This document shows, piece after piece, positions 51,960 through 60,950 of a stretch of DNA of 64,000 nt. The stretch is from Alligator mississippiensis (taxonomy: Eukaryota; Chordata; Crocodylia; Alligatoridae): the NCBI RefSeq assembly GCF_030867095.1, contig NC_081824.1:176150933-176214932 (forward strand). Reading direction: 5' to 3'. The translations under genes and the position numbers were made by a program. Positions within the stretch are counted from its first letter, which is position 1. Each line of letters starts with the position of its first letter. Below the pieces are notes generated by a model. That model had not been told where the DNA came from. It was given only the letters and a program-made list of their open reading frames with translations, and did no database searches.

Positions 51960-52844
51960 TAGGGCTGTGTGAGGCTTCGGACCGTGCTTCGGATCTGGAG
52001 AAGCTTCAGATGCTTCGGCGTCCAAAGCAGCATGTTTGGATCAAAGCGCTGGCTTCGTTAGGCTTTTGAAGCGGGTCAGAGGTTCCAAACTGCTTCGGAA
52101 AAGCTTCAGAGCCACCTCAGAGATCCGGCCATAGGGTATAATGGGGAATCCGTTAAATATCTATAACTTTGTTGCTTTTGTCTGATTTGGATGAAACTTG
52201 CAGGGGTGGTAGCCTCTGTTGAGAGCATGAAGCCTGCCAAGTTTCAAGAAGATTGGTGCAGGGGTTCGGGGGAACTGCACCCCAAATTCTTGAAAGCAAA
52301 ACTCATGTCCTATCTATGTGTTACACCACAGGGGGAGTGAAAACTGCAGAGATGGTAGCCCCTGGTGAGGCCACAAAGCCTGACAAGTTCCAAGGTGATA
52401 GGTGTAGGGGTTTGGGGGGAACTGCACCTTAAGCTGCTGACAAGCAAAACTCGTGACATAGATGAACCTGTGTGTGTTAAGGCACAGTGGGGTGAAAGCT
52501 GCAGGTCTGCTAGCCCCTGCTGAGGCCACGAAGCTCAAAGAGAAAACTGCAGGTGTGGTGGCCCCTGCTGAGGTCACGACACCTGCCAGCTGTCAAGGAG
52601 ATAGGTGCAGGGGGAGTCTGGCTTCTGGGGCCCTGCACCTCTGGCTGCTGGCAGGCAAAACTCATGACATGGGTGCTTGCACAACTGAATGCATCTGTCT
52701 TGGGGCAGTTGATTGTCTGTATTGATTATTTCCTCTCCTTAGTCCATGGTTTTGTAGGTGTTAATCCATGCTTGTTAACTCATTATGTAGTAGCTAGATA
52801 CTGTGTATTGAGCTGGTCCCTGTGTGAATCATGATTAATTGGTA

Positions 52845-52848
52845 CCTG
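52845..52848. repeat. ERV target-site duplication, left copy
   Basis: CCTG immediately before the LTR TG, repeated as CCTG at 61835-61838 after the other LTR's CA. Four bases is the usual gammaretroviral duplication length. Confidence 0.85.
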
Positions 52849-53352
52849 TGTCGTGGAAACACACACAGAGTACTTTTGGGTCAGGTCAGCAGAAGCTTTT
52901 ATTCAAAAGAAACTACAGCTGTAGGGGGAGTTCCAAAGTGACATGGATTTCCCAAGCACTTGGAAGGGGTCCCCCCCAAGAGCAAAATCAGGAGGCTTAT
53001 ATACTTTTTAACAGTCGCTTACAACTCACGTGATCATATAGTGAAATTAGCATGAAAAGCGGCTATAATATTACTTCATTATTTCTTTGCTGTTATCAGG
53101 ATGGGAATTATGGGGGAGATAGGGTTAGTTCACAAACCTCCTTCTTGCACCTGGAAATCTACTTTGTACATACTTTTTTTTTTTTACCTTCAAGGCCGCG
53201 GTGAGCGAAGCATTTGCAGAAGAGTTACAAAGAACAAACACTTGCCCTTATCTGTTCTACTGTACCGAGCCAGCAATTCTACACAAAGCGGTTATGTCAT
53301 CTTATAACTAAAATAATCAAAGTTTAAGGCATATATTTTTTCTGATTCCACA
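52849..53352 (-). repeat. ERV 3' LTR
   Basis: 504 bp bounded by TG...CA. In proviral sense it begins TGTGGAATCAG and ends TTTCCACGACA. It carries a TATATAA box (inverse at 52997-53003) and an AATAAA signal (inverse at 52898-52903) in the right order for U3-R-U5. Almost identical to the 5' LTR. Confidence 0.95.
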
Positions 53353-53370
53353 GCCCCCCCCCTTTGAGAC
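53353..53370 (-). promoter_or_regulatory. Polypurine tract
   Basis: In proviral sense, CAAAGGGGGGGGGC directly precedes the 3' LTR TG. This is the usual primer site for plus-strand DNA synthesis. The C between the G run and TG is slightly unusual. Confidence 0.85.
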
Positions 53371-53390
53371 TATTTAGTCTCACTTTAGCC

Positions 53391-54875
53391 TTAAATTTCC
53401 ATTCTCATGAGCCCCTCTATTTCATCATGCAGCCTTTCATGTTTTCTTTTAATCTGCTCACACTTTTGTAACACCATTATTCTAGACTCTGCTGTGGGTT
53501 TTCTTGCCTTGCTAAAGCTTCCCCTGCTGGCTTTCACGCAGCAGAGGATCAGTTGCATTAAGACATAGAACATTATCAGAACTATCAAGACAAACAATAT
53601 TCCATACAGGATTTTCTTGCCAAGGGCCCCGAAATCTGGGAGCCAGGAGGTTAGCCAAGACCACATTTCTTCTAGACCCCAGTCAGTATTTTCTGAGGCC
53701 ACTTGATGTAGGACCCTTAACTGATTTCGGATTTTGCGAATGTCAGTTTCGATTCGCATGTCCTGATTGACATAGACACAACAGGTGGAGTTTACTAAGG
53801 CACATACTCCTCCCTGGGATACCAATAGGTAATCTAGGGCTATGCGGTGTTGTATAGTTACTTGTGAGATCTGGGAGATCTCTTTTTGCAGAGCCTGAAT
53901 TGCATCCGCAGTGGCATTTCCCATAGCTTCCATTGTGGCTGAAATGTTAATTATGGCTAGTTCCAATTCTCTTACTCCAAGCCACGGTATGAAGGTTCTC
54001 ACAAATCGATGGAACCCTGTGTTTCTGGTAGCTAAGGGGTTAACCGCCCTTTTCATGTGATGGTTGAAATTTTTTATTTGTTCCAGATATATTGCACTAT
54101 GCATTTCGAAACCAGGGATAACACGTCCAAGAGTGCATGCCCCCACCCAATTCCAGGGCAAGATTTTATGAGCCCTGTTTCCGCAGAGCCAGTAAAGGCC
54201 TGGGGCAGAAAGGGTACTCAAATCTCGACAGTTGTTGTGCCCTATCCGGCACTTTCGATTGATATGCATCGTATAGGACGGTCCACGTTCAGCTGTTATT
54301 CTGCTGGACCGAGATATATTACAAGAAGTAAAATTGGAGTGAATGTAAAATTCTGATCTGTTTGCAATGAGAGCAACATGAGGTTCCTTAGAAAAGTTGT
54401 AGACCATGAATCCTGTACAATTGAGAGAGGGTACGTTACCCAACAGGATTTCACTGGTGCTACTAGGGCTATAATCTAGAGTAGTTAGGCAATGAGGGTA
54501 GTGTCCTACAGGTGTGGCTTTATTATAAGCTCCGGTGTTGTTGGATCTGTAACAGAAAGGCGCCTCTACTCTTGGGGAGATTATCCAGTTAGCAGGGGCG
54601 GCCCTCCATTCTTTAGGAGCGGACCGATGGGCAGCTAACGAGTAGTGTCTAACGAAGCCGCCGTTTATTGTTCCCCATTGCTGGAGGGATATTGGTACTC
54701 CGATCATTGGGATTCCTTGGTGTAGGTGTGCTGGGCTGTGAGAGCATATCCAGCAGTCACTTTTATTTCCAGCTTGAGCCACCGCATGGGAGATCTGCAA
54801 ATACAAATTTTTCTCCCACCCCCCTTGGGTGATACTAAGATACCCAAGTGTGATATATAAGGATATCAGTGCCAT
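53391..54875 (-). CDS. env: ERV Env glycoprotein (SU-TM)
   Basis: 494 codons from the ATG at 54875. The frame is open seven codons further upstream, but only from TTG; the ATG has a strong context (A at -3, G at +4). Residues 1-19 look like a signal peptide. CWIC (41-44) is the SU isomerase-type motif. GLYWLCGN (226-233) is a typical class I SU C-terminal motif. CX6CC is at 358-366, preceded by a heptad region and an immunosuppressive-type segment. The transmembrane helix is about 424-446, with a charged 48-residue tail. No R-X-K/R-R site is visible at the SU/TM boundary; only a lone KR at 275-276 and scattered basic residues. Membrane surface protein, expected from a spliced mRNA. Confidence 0.93.
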   Translation of the reverse strand: MALISLYITLGYLSITQGGWEKNLYLQISHAVAQAGNKSDCWICSHSPAHLHQGIPMIGVPISLQQWGTINGGFVRHYSLAAHRSAPKEWRAAPANWIISPRVEAPFCYRSNNTGAYNKATPVGHYPHCLTTLDYSPSSTSEILLGNVPSLNCTGFMVYNFSKEPHVALIANRSEFYIHSNFTSCNISRSSRITAERGPSYTMHINRKCRIGHNNCRDLSTLSAPGLYWLCGNRAHKILPWNWVGACTLGRVIPGFEMHSAIYLEQIKNFNHHMKRAVNPLATRNTGFHRFVRTFIPWLGVRELELAIINISATMEAMGNATADAIQALQKEISQISQVTIQHRIALDYLLVSQGGVCALVNSTCCVYVNQDMRIETDIRKIRNQLRVLHQVASENTDWGLEEMWSWLTSWLPDFGALGKKILYGILFVLIVLIMFYVLMQLILCCVKASRGSFSKARKPTAESRIMVLQKCEQIKRKHERLHDEIEGLMRMEI

Positions 54876-54877
54876 TT

Positions 54878-55066
54878 TTAGATACAGGAGGGACAAAGAA
54901 TCTTAACAACAAACATAACCAGCACCAGTAAGAAAAAGAACACTACCAGCCAAACCCAGGATGGCAGCCAAAGTCTTTCTTCGTCCTCTGGGCTCAAGTT
55001 ACCTAAAGGACTGATAATGTCGGCTCTTGGTCTTGATCGAGGTGGTGATCTTCCGAATGGGAGCAT
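54878..55066 (-). CDS. Small predicted membrane protein between pol and env
   Basis: 62 codons from a genuine ATG that abuts the pol TGA (55069-55067), in the same frame as pol. Its TAA (54880-54878) lies two bases before the env ATG. The basic, Pro/Arg-rich N-terminus (about residues 4-15) is followed by an acidic patch (SPEDEER), one strong hydrophobic helix (about 39-58, WLVVFFFLLVLVMFVV) and a tail KILCPSCI with two cysteines. The ATG context is weak (T at -3, C at +4) and the env ATG context is strong, so leaky scanning could express both. It could be an accessory protein, a pol extension by TGA readthrough, or chance. I do not recognise a homologue. Confidence 0.5.
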   Translation of the reverse strand: MLPFGRSPPRSRPRADIISPLGNLSPEDEERLWLPSWVWLVVFFFLLVLVMFVVKILCPSCI

Positions 55067-58000
55067 TCACTTTCTTCGAGGCCGAAGATGATATCTTCGT
55101 TTTTCAACTGATGAATCCGGCTGGGCTGAGGGGTTGGGTGCAGGGGAGAGGTTACTAGCACTTGCACCCTGATGCTCCTCACTTGCCTGAGTGAGGTCCT
55201 GAGGGTCTTTGTCCTTGGCCTCAGGGAAAGATCCCAACCTTGGTTGGAATACAGCTGCTTCGGGGTCCAATGGAGGTGATACCTTCTTGCAGTGCGAGGC
55301 GTGAGTCCACGTTTGGTGACCTTGGCAACGAACAGCAGAATTAGTGGTTAGAAGTACCTGGAAAGGTCCTTTCCATCTGGGTTGAAGTGCGTTTTTCCGT
55401 TGATAGACCTTTACGTAGATCCAATCCCCTGGTTCGAGGTTGTGACAGGGAACATCCGGTGGTTGAGGTAAGGCTTCTTGGACCTGTGAATGAACAGACC
55501 TGGCATACTTCATTAATGCCTTGCAATAATTTAGTACAGTTTCATCAGTTAATTGTAGGTCTGTTTGGTGAGGGGCAACAGGTGGTGTAGCTGGCATCCT
55601 CATGGGTCGTGCCATGAGTATTTTATAAGGGGTTAGGCCATGTTTTCTGTTAACAGTGTTTCTAATGTGCATAAGAGCAATGGGCAGTGCATCAGGCCAT
55701 TTGAGGCCTGTTTCAGCACAAATCTTCGAAATGCGCGTTTTTAAATCAGAGTTTTTACGTTCTACAGCACCACTTGATTGTGGATGATAACTACAGTGTA
55801 GGTGTTGCTGTATGTTGAGTGCTTGGCAGATGTTTTTTACTATCTGTCCTGTGAAATGGGTGCCACGGTCACTATCTATTGTGAGAGGCAATCCAAATCT
55901 AGGGATGAATTCTTTGAGCAATTTCTTTGCTACAGTGATGGAATCAGCACGTACACATGGGTAGGCTTCCACCCATCCAGAGAACACATCAATAATAACA
56001 AGAATGTATTCATAAGAACAGCACTTAGGTAGCTGCACAAAATCAATTTGCAGATTTACAAACAGTCCCCATGGAGGGGGATGGGCTGCGGGTGTCGTTT
56101 TTACCCGTTGCCCAATGTTGTGAGCTAAGCAGATGGGACAGGAGCTACAGTACTGTTGTGTCATGGAAGGAAAATTTGGGGCAAACCAATTTCTTTGTAC
56201 TGTAGCAATCATTCCTCCTTTGCTCGTATGGGCCACAGAGTGGGTTAAACGAGCAAGATGTGGCAAAAGCTCTCTAGGCGCCACCAGGCGGCCGTCCGGG
56301 GAGCGCCAGAGAGAGTCGGGGTGCAGTGAACATCCTGCACGCAGCCAGTCATTTATTTCCTTTTTTGGGGCCTGATTTTGAAGAAGGGCCAGACTTGAAA
56401 GGCTAGCCAAAGGAGACTGGTCTGCTGAAAAACAAACAAAAACAGAGTTAGGAGCCTGTGGGCCAGAAAGGGCCGCATTTCTGGCAGAACGGTCTGCCAG
56501 ATCATTTCCTCGTGTGACATCATCAAACGGTTTCTCATGAGCTTTACATTTAACAATAGCAATAGCAAGAGGCAATTGAACAGCTTCTAAGAGCGCTTTT
56601 ACATAACAACCATGACTGATTTGGGTCCCTGATGAAGTGAGGAACCCTCTTTGTTTCCAGATTTGTCCAAAATCATGAACAACACCAAAAGCATACTTAG
56701 AGTCAGTATAAATGGTTGTGGTTTGATTTTTTGCAAGAATGCAAGCACGTGTTAAAGCAATGAGTTCAGCAACTTGAGCAGAACGAGCTTGGGGTAAAGA
56801 ATAGGCTTCCAAAACAGCATACTGAGTGCATACTGCATATCCCGCAACTAATTTGCCTGCATCATTTCTAAGACAGGAACCATCAACAAACAAAACAAGG
56901 TCAGAGTTCGGGATAGGAATGTCCTTGAGGTCAGTTCGAGGGGTTAACAATTGAGTTGTGATAGACAGGCAATCATGAGGCTCACCATCAGAGGCAATAG
57001 GCAGAAGTGACGCAGGATTCAGAATTGAACAGCGATTTAAGGTTACATTTGCAGCTGACAGTAGAAGTTTCTCATATTTAGTAAGACGGGAATTGGAAAT
57101 GTGCTGAGTTTTGCCCTTGAGCAGAAGGGCCATCACAGCATGTGGAACTGCAACGGTTAAAGAGTGTCCCAAAACTAGAGAATCTGCCTTTTCAACCAAC
57201 AAGGCAGCAGCTGCAACTGAACGGAGGCAAGGAGGAAGTCCCGCAGCTACGGGATCAAGGGCAGAGCTGTAATATGCAATTGGGCGATGCTTTTCACCAT
57301 GCAGCTGAGTGAGTACTCCTAAAGCGATTCCTTCCCGTTCATGACAAAACAAGGTAAAGGGTTTCTTATAATTAGGAAGTCCAAGAGCAGGAGCAAGAGT
57401 GAGGGCTTGCTTAAGGACCACAAATGCTTGTTCGGCTTCAGGAGTCCAAGGGAGGGGTTCCGGGGTGGTATCATGAGTGAATGCTTGCAAGGGTTTTGCG
57501 AAAGCAGCATAACCCAGGATCCACTGTCTACAATAACCCGTTGCACCTAAGAATCCCCTCATCTGTTTTCTAGTCATAGGTTTGGGAATGTTGAGGATAG
57601 CTTCAACTCTACTAGGGGAAAGGTGTCGTTCTCCTGCTGAGATATCATGCCCTAAATAATGTACCTTAGACTTGCAGAGCTGCAATTTAGATTTTGAGGC
57701 CTTGTGGCCTTTCTGAGCTAAAGCTGTGAGGAGTGTCAAAGTATCTTGCTCACAGGCCTCTAAAGTGGGTGAGGCTAACAATAGATCATCAACGTACTGA
57801 ACAAGGGTGGACCCCCCTTTGAATGTGATAGGATCCAAATCTTTTTTTAGGATCTGGGAAAACAGGGTTGGGGACTCTGTATATCCCTGAGGGAGTCTTG
57901 TCCAGGTATATTGAAATCCCTGATAAGTAAATGCAAACAGATACTGGCTATCCTTATGAACGGGGATAGAGAAAAAAGCAGAACAAAGATCCACTACTGT

Positions 58001-58825
58001 GAAATATGTAGCATCTGAAGGGATACAGGAAAGAATAGTGGCAGGGTTAGGGACCACGGGGAAAGCGGGTAACACAGCGGCATTTACAGCTCGAAGATCT
58101 TGCACAAAGCGATACGTATCTTTACCAGGTTTTTTGACAGGTAGGATAGGTGTGTTGCAAGGGGAGCGTATTGGGACAATAATCCCTTGCTCAAGGAGTG
58201 AGGAAACGACAGGCTTGATCCCTTCCTCAGCTTCCTTTGAGATGGGGTATTGTGGGACACGAGGAAGTGGCTTGGCAGGGTTCAGGATGATACGCACTGG
58301 TTCAGCACTCAGCATGTGCCCCACTTCATTCGCATGGGTGGACCACAGCTGTGGAGGTACTCGTGCCAACAGTTCCTCTTGCAAGAAGGAAGTGTCAGGA
58401 TCAGAGTACTCCTGGGTTAGCAAAGCCACAAGCTCGGTTTCCCTATGTTCCGGTACCTCAAGGTAAACACCATCTGGGCTACAATAAATCACGCATCCCA
58501 GTTTACACAGCAAGTCCTTATCAAGAAGGTTGACAGGTGCACAGGGGCTAAGAAGAAAGGCATGATTTTCAGACAAAGGGCCAATAGAGATGGAGACAGG
58601 TTCGGAGACGGGATGTGGGATAGGTTGTCCGCCTATACCGACAGCATTTACAGTTTCAGGAGAATAAGGTAGAAAAGGAAACTCAGCAGCCTTTAGCGTG
58701 GAGCGGGACGCTCCGGTGTCGACAAGACAGGAGACAGGTTTACCAGAAATAAGGCATTCAACAAACGGACCAGATTGGTCAGTAGCAAGCAAAGGAGCAA
58801 TGATGTCACTGTCCCTCAGGCTGTC
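55067..58825 (-). CDS. pol: ERV Pro-Pol polyprotein
   Basis: The open frame begins right after the gag UAG and has no ATG near its start, which fits readthrough. Numbered from the TTG at 58792: aspartic protease DTGA at 25-28. RT has VVDLCSAFF (catalytic Asp268), LPQGYTESP (300-308) and YVDD (333-336). RNase H has FVDGS (Asp637), Glu676, YTDSKYA (Asp697) and Asp764. Integrase has a zinc site with His851/His855 and CSSCPIC (882-888), then catalytic Asp917, Asp975 and Glu1011 with the expected 35-residue spacing. The GPF module (WKGPFQV, about 1140) is typical of gammaretroviruses. No internal stop or frameshift; all catalytic residues I checked are present. The C-terminus is a proline/acid-rich tail ending RPRRK. 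Confidence 0.96.
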   Translation of the reverse strand, partial: DSLRDSDIIAPLLATDQSGPFVECLISGKPVSCLVDTGASRSTLKAAEFPFLPYSPETVNAVGIGGQPIPHPVSEPVSISIGPLSENHAFLLSPCAPVNLLDKDLLCKLGCVIYCSPDGVYLEVPEHRETELVALLTQEYSDPDTSFLQEELLARVPPQLWSTHANEVGHMLSAEPVRIILNPAKPLPRVPQYPISKEAEEGIKPVVSSLLEQGIIVPIRSPCNTPILPVKKPGKDTYRFVQDLRAVNAAVLPAFPVVPNPATILSCIPSDATYFTVVDLCSAFFSIPVHKDSQYLFAFTYQGFQYTWTRLPQGYTESPTLFSQILKKDLDPITFKGGSTLVQYVDDLLLASPTLEACEQDTLTLLTALAQKGHKASKSKLQLCKSKVHYLGHDISAGERHLSPSRVEAILNIPKPMTRKQMRGFLGATGYCRQWILGYAAFAKPLQAFTHDTTPEPLPWTPEAEQAFVVLKQALTLAPALGLPNYKKPFTLFCHEREGIALGVLTQLHGEKHRPIAYYSSALDPVAAGLPPCLRSVAAAALLVEKADSLVLGHSLTVAVPHAVMALLLKGKTQHISNSRLTKYEKLLLSAANVTLNRCSILNPASLLPIASDGEPHDCLSITTQLLTPRTDLKDIPIPNSDLVLFVDGSCLRNDAGKLVAGYAVCTQYAVLEAYSLPQARSAQVAELIALTRACILAKNQTTTIYTDSKYAFGVVHDFGQIWKQRGFLTSSGTQISHGCYVKALLEAVQLPLAIAIVKCKAHEKPFDDVTRGNDLADRSARNAALSGPQAPNSVFVCFSADQSPLASLSSLALLQNQAPKKEINDWLRAGCSLHPDSLWRSPDGRLVAPRELLPHLARLTHSVAHTSKGGMIATVQRNWFAPNFPSMTQQYCSSCPICLAHNIGQRVKTTPAAHPPPWGLFVNLQIDFVQLPKCCSYEYILVIIDVFSGWVEAYPCVRADSITVAKKLLKEFIPRFGLPLTIDSDRGTHFTGQIVKNICQALNIQQHLHCSYHPQSSGAVERKNSDLKTRISKICAETGLKWPDALPIALMHIRNTVNRKHGLTPYKILMARPMRMPATPPVAPHQTDLQLTDETVLNYCKALMKYARSVHSQVQEALPQPPDVPCHNLEPGDWIYVKVYQRKNALQPRWKGPFQVLLTTNSAVRCQGHQTWTHASHCKKVSPPLDPEAAVFQPRLGSFPEAKDKDPQDLTQASEEHQGASASNLSPAPNPSAQPDSSVEKRRYHLRPRRK
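55126..55150 (-). promoter_or_regulatory. Candidate splice acceptor for env mRNA
   Basis: In proviral sense CTCTCCCCTGCACCCAACCC is followed by CTCAG, a pyrimidine-rich tract ending in CAG (AG at 55127-55126). It lies inside the pol tail, about 60 bases before the small ORF ATG. Used with the donor near 61232, it would make an env mRNA whose first open frame is the small ORF. Confidence 0.4.
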
Positions 58826-58828
58826 CTA
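58826..58828 (-). promoter_or_regulatory. In-frame UAG between gag and pol (readthrough site)
   Basis: Gag ends at UAG and pol continues in the same frame (gag ATG to pol is a multiple of three), as in murine leukaemia virus-type gammaretroviruses. The base after UAG is G, as in that group. Downstream the RNA has a perfect 5-bp hairpin (GACCA/UGGUC) and a longer-range 7-bp pairing (GGGACAG with CUGUCUC), possible parts of a stimulatory structure. Readthrough is inferred, not shown. Confidence 0.85.
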
Positions 58829-60436
58829 TTCAACACTGGGAAAATTGACAGGAAGTGGAGGTGGGGGCTGGGGTCTGGGTCCTTGGCCGGGGCGGTTGGG
58901 GCATTCTGATTTCCAATGTCCTTCTTGCTTGCAATAATGACATTGGTTCCCATAGCCTGGGTTTTGTGGGCTCAAGGATCTATCTCTTCCCCTGAATCTA
59001 CCCGGGCCTCCCCTTCCCCGTCCTCGTCCCCTTCCTCTACCTGGACCCTGCAACTGAGAAATCTGTAAGGCCATTAACTTAAACTCGGCACTGTCTTTAG
59101 ACCGTTCCAATTTGTTATGAAAATGGTTAGCCGCAGCAAGGACTTCGGTCAAATCTTTAGTTTCCCAGCCAATAATTACTGTTTGAATTTTCTCAGCAAT
59201 TTTAGGGTTAAGTCCCTGGACGAATGCTGCCACTATTGCTTGTTTAGCATTTCCGACTGGGTTATCCATTCCTGAGTATCGTTCAAATGCCTGTTTGAGG
59301 CGTTCTAAATAGTCACTGGGGTGTTCATTTTTGTTTTGTTTACAGGTATTTATTTTGGTCCAGTCTGCCTTTTTTGGGCAAATTGTGAGAACTGCCTGAA
59401 CCAAAGCATTTCTCTTGTCAATAAAGTCTTGGCCAATCCCTGGGTTTTGATCTGGCCAAGTACAGGCAGCGTACAGACGTAGCATAGTCTCCTTGGGCAA
59501 AATGGATCGCATGAGCTGATTAATGTCAGCCCATGTTGGATTATAACAATTTATAACAGTCTGCAATTCTTCCTGAAATTTTTCTGGGTCTTCCCTGATT
59601 TTTGGGAACTTTTGAGTTAAATTGTAGAGATCACCTGGAGTCCAGGGTGCATGCACAGTTACTATATTTTGTCCATCGGTGCCAATGCCTGGCATTTGTC
59701 TTAGGGGGTAAACTTGTGCAGTTCGGGATCTCAGATTGATGGGAGATCTTTCCATGCCTATTCCCATTCTTCTAAATACACCTGTGGTGGGTTGTGACCC
59801 AGGAGTAAATTGCCACACTGGTGATGATTGAGTGGCAGATATGGTGGATGAGTCCGGACTATTAAGCTCCGTGGATGGATTTACTGAAGGAGCTTCAGCT
59901 AATGGGTCACTAGCCTGGGCTGCAGCCTGATGTTGAACCGGTTGTTGCTGATGTGGGAGTCCCAGGAGAGCGGGGTTCGAACAAAGGTCAAGGATATCCT
60001 CTGCTGGCTCCGGTGGTGGGGGCGCCCCGGGCAATGCTGGATACATTGGAGCGGTGGCCAGCGTGTAATTTGGGGGAGCAGCCAATTTCTCCCGAACAGC
60101 TTTTAACTGCTGTTTTAATTTTTCTTGAGAGTCTTTTAGGCTCTTAGTTTGAGATTCTGTCCGCCTTTTGGACATTTCATCATACCAATAAAAGAACGCG
60201 TCCCACTGGTTTTGTGGTGTTTTGGATCCACGGGACTCTAACGCCCCTCTCAAGTGCACTATTTTATCCTGATCAAATGTTCCTTCCTGTGGAAAATGTT
60301 TCACAGGATCATCCCTAGTATACCAGTTCCACTTATCCAGGTACTTGCAAGTCTCGGGAGAATAGTGTGTGTACATAAAGTACGCCGGAGTCCCCTTAGG
60401 GGGGACAGGAACCTGTTTAGACTGACTTGTTCCCAT
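58826..60436 (-). CDS. gag: ERV Gag polyprotein
   Basis: 536 codons. It begins MGTSQSK, an N-myristoylation-type start for membrane targeting of matrix. Late-domain motifs PPNY (121-124, NEDD4-ligase type) and YPAL (132-135, ALIX type) sit in the proline-rich region after matrix. A capsid-like start (PLRQMPG, about 244) leads into a region like gammaretroviral capsid. The major homology region is near 367-387 (KQNKNEHPSDYLERLKQAF). An RG-rich stretch (465-486) precedes a single zinc knuckle CHYCKQEGHWKSEC (499-512). One knuckle and PPxY fit gammaretroviruses. Ends at UAG. Confidence 0.95.
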   Translation of the reverse strand: MGTSQSKQVPVPPKGTPAYFMYTHYSPETCKYLDKWNWYTRDDPVKHFPQEGTFDQDKIVHLRGALESRGSKTPQNQWDAFFYWYDEMSKRRTESQTKSLKDSQEKLKQQLKAVREKLAAPPNYTLATAPMYPALPGAPPPPEPAEDILDLCSNPALLGLPHQQQPVQHQAAAQASDPLAEAPSVNPSTELNSPDSSTISATQSSPVWQFTPGSQPTTGVFRRMGIGMERSPINLRSRTAQVYPLRQMPGIGTDGQNIVTVHAPWTPGDLYNLTQKFPKIREDPEKFQEELQTVINCYNPTWADINQLMRSILPKETMLRLYAACTWPDQNPGIGQDFIDKRNALVQAVLTICPKKADWTKINTCKQNKNEHPSDYLERLKQAFERYSGMDNPVGNAKQAIVAAFVQGLNPKIAEKIQTVIIGWETKDLTEVLAAANHFHNKLERSKDSAEFKLMALQISQLQGPGRGRGRGRGRGGPGRFRGRDRSLSPQNPGYGNQCHYCKQEGHWKSECPNRPGQGPRPQPPPPLPVNFPSVE

Positions 60437-60656
60437 TTTTAGTCACACAGGGAGACGTAGGAGAGGCTTATTTAGGATGTCCGGGCCGCTCAGTGTCTTG
60501 CCCCGCAGTTTTTCACTGCCCAGACAAAAGGCTTCTGACCCGACACCGGCTCATAAAATGGAAATGGGGAGGGAAACACTAGAGGGATCCTTTCACTCCT
60601 GCTTTTGGCAGAAGCTACTGGGACGAGGGGTTTGGAAAAGACAAAATCACTCAGAC

Positions 60657-60950
60657 GCCCTGTCCACTGGGTCACGAGGTTCCAGTTGGGTCCCCTTGCT
60701 TTCAAAACTGCCCTGTCAGGCAGAATTGGGGCGGCTGAACCCAACCGTAGTCTCAGTCCTGGTCAGTGGCTCATATTTCTAAATACACACACACATTCAT
60801 TCAATAAGCCCTGTCCACTGGGTCACGAGGTTCCAGTTGGGCCCCCTTGCTTTCAAAACTGCCCTGTCAGGCAGAATTGGGGCGGCTGAGCCCAACCGTA
60901 GTCTCAGTCCTGGTCAGTGGCTCATATTTCTAAATACACACACACATACA
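60657..60950. repeat. Tandem 151-bp duplication in the ERV leader
   Basis: Copy 1 is 60657-60807 and copy 2 starts at 60808. Both begin GCCCTGTCCACTGGGTCACG and end near CTAAATACACACACACAT. Over the first ~130 bases I see only two substitutions (GGGTCCCC/GGGCCCCC; GCTGAACC/GCTGAGCC). The tails differ by a short CA-rich expansion. Confidence 0.9.

Noticed and set aside
51322..52033. Two long overlapping open frames on the - strand (207 and 189 codons)
   Set aside because: Both run across transposon junctions (hAT fragment, CR1-like leader and palindromic hAT end) and have repeat-derived composition.
54876..54896. Env start at 54896
   Set aside because: The codon there is TTG. The first ATG in frame is at 54875 and has a strong context, followed by a signal peptide.
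55802..58672. Several + strand open frames opposite pol
   Set aside because: They are antisense shadows of the conserved pol frame with no domain of their own.
58790..58792. Independent start of pol at 58792
   Set aside because: The codon is TTG, and the frame is open back to the gag UAG, so readthrough explains pol better.
60490..60744. Upstream leader frame as a glyco-Gag
   Set aside because: It is not in the gag frame and has no ATG (its first codon is TTG).
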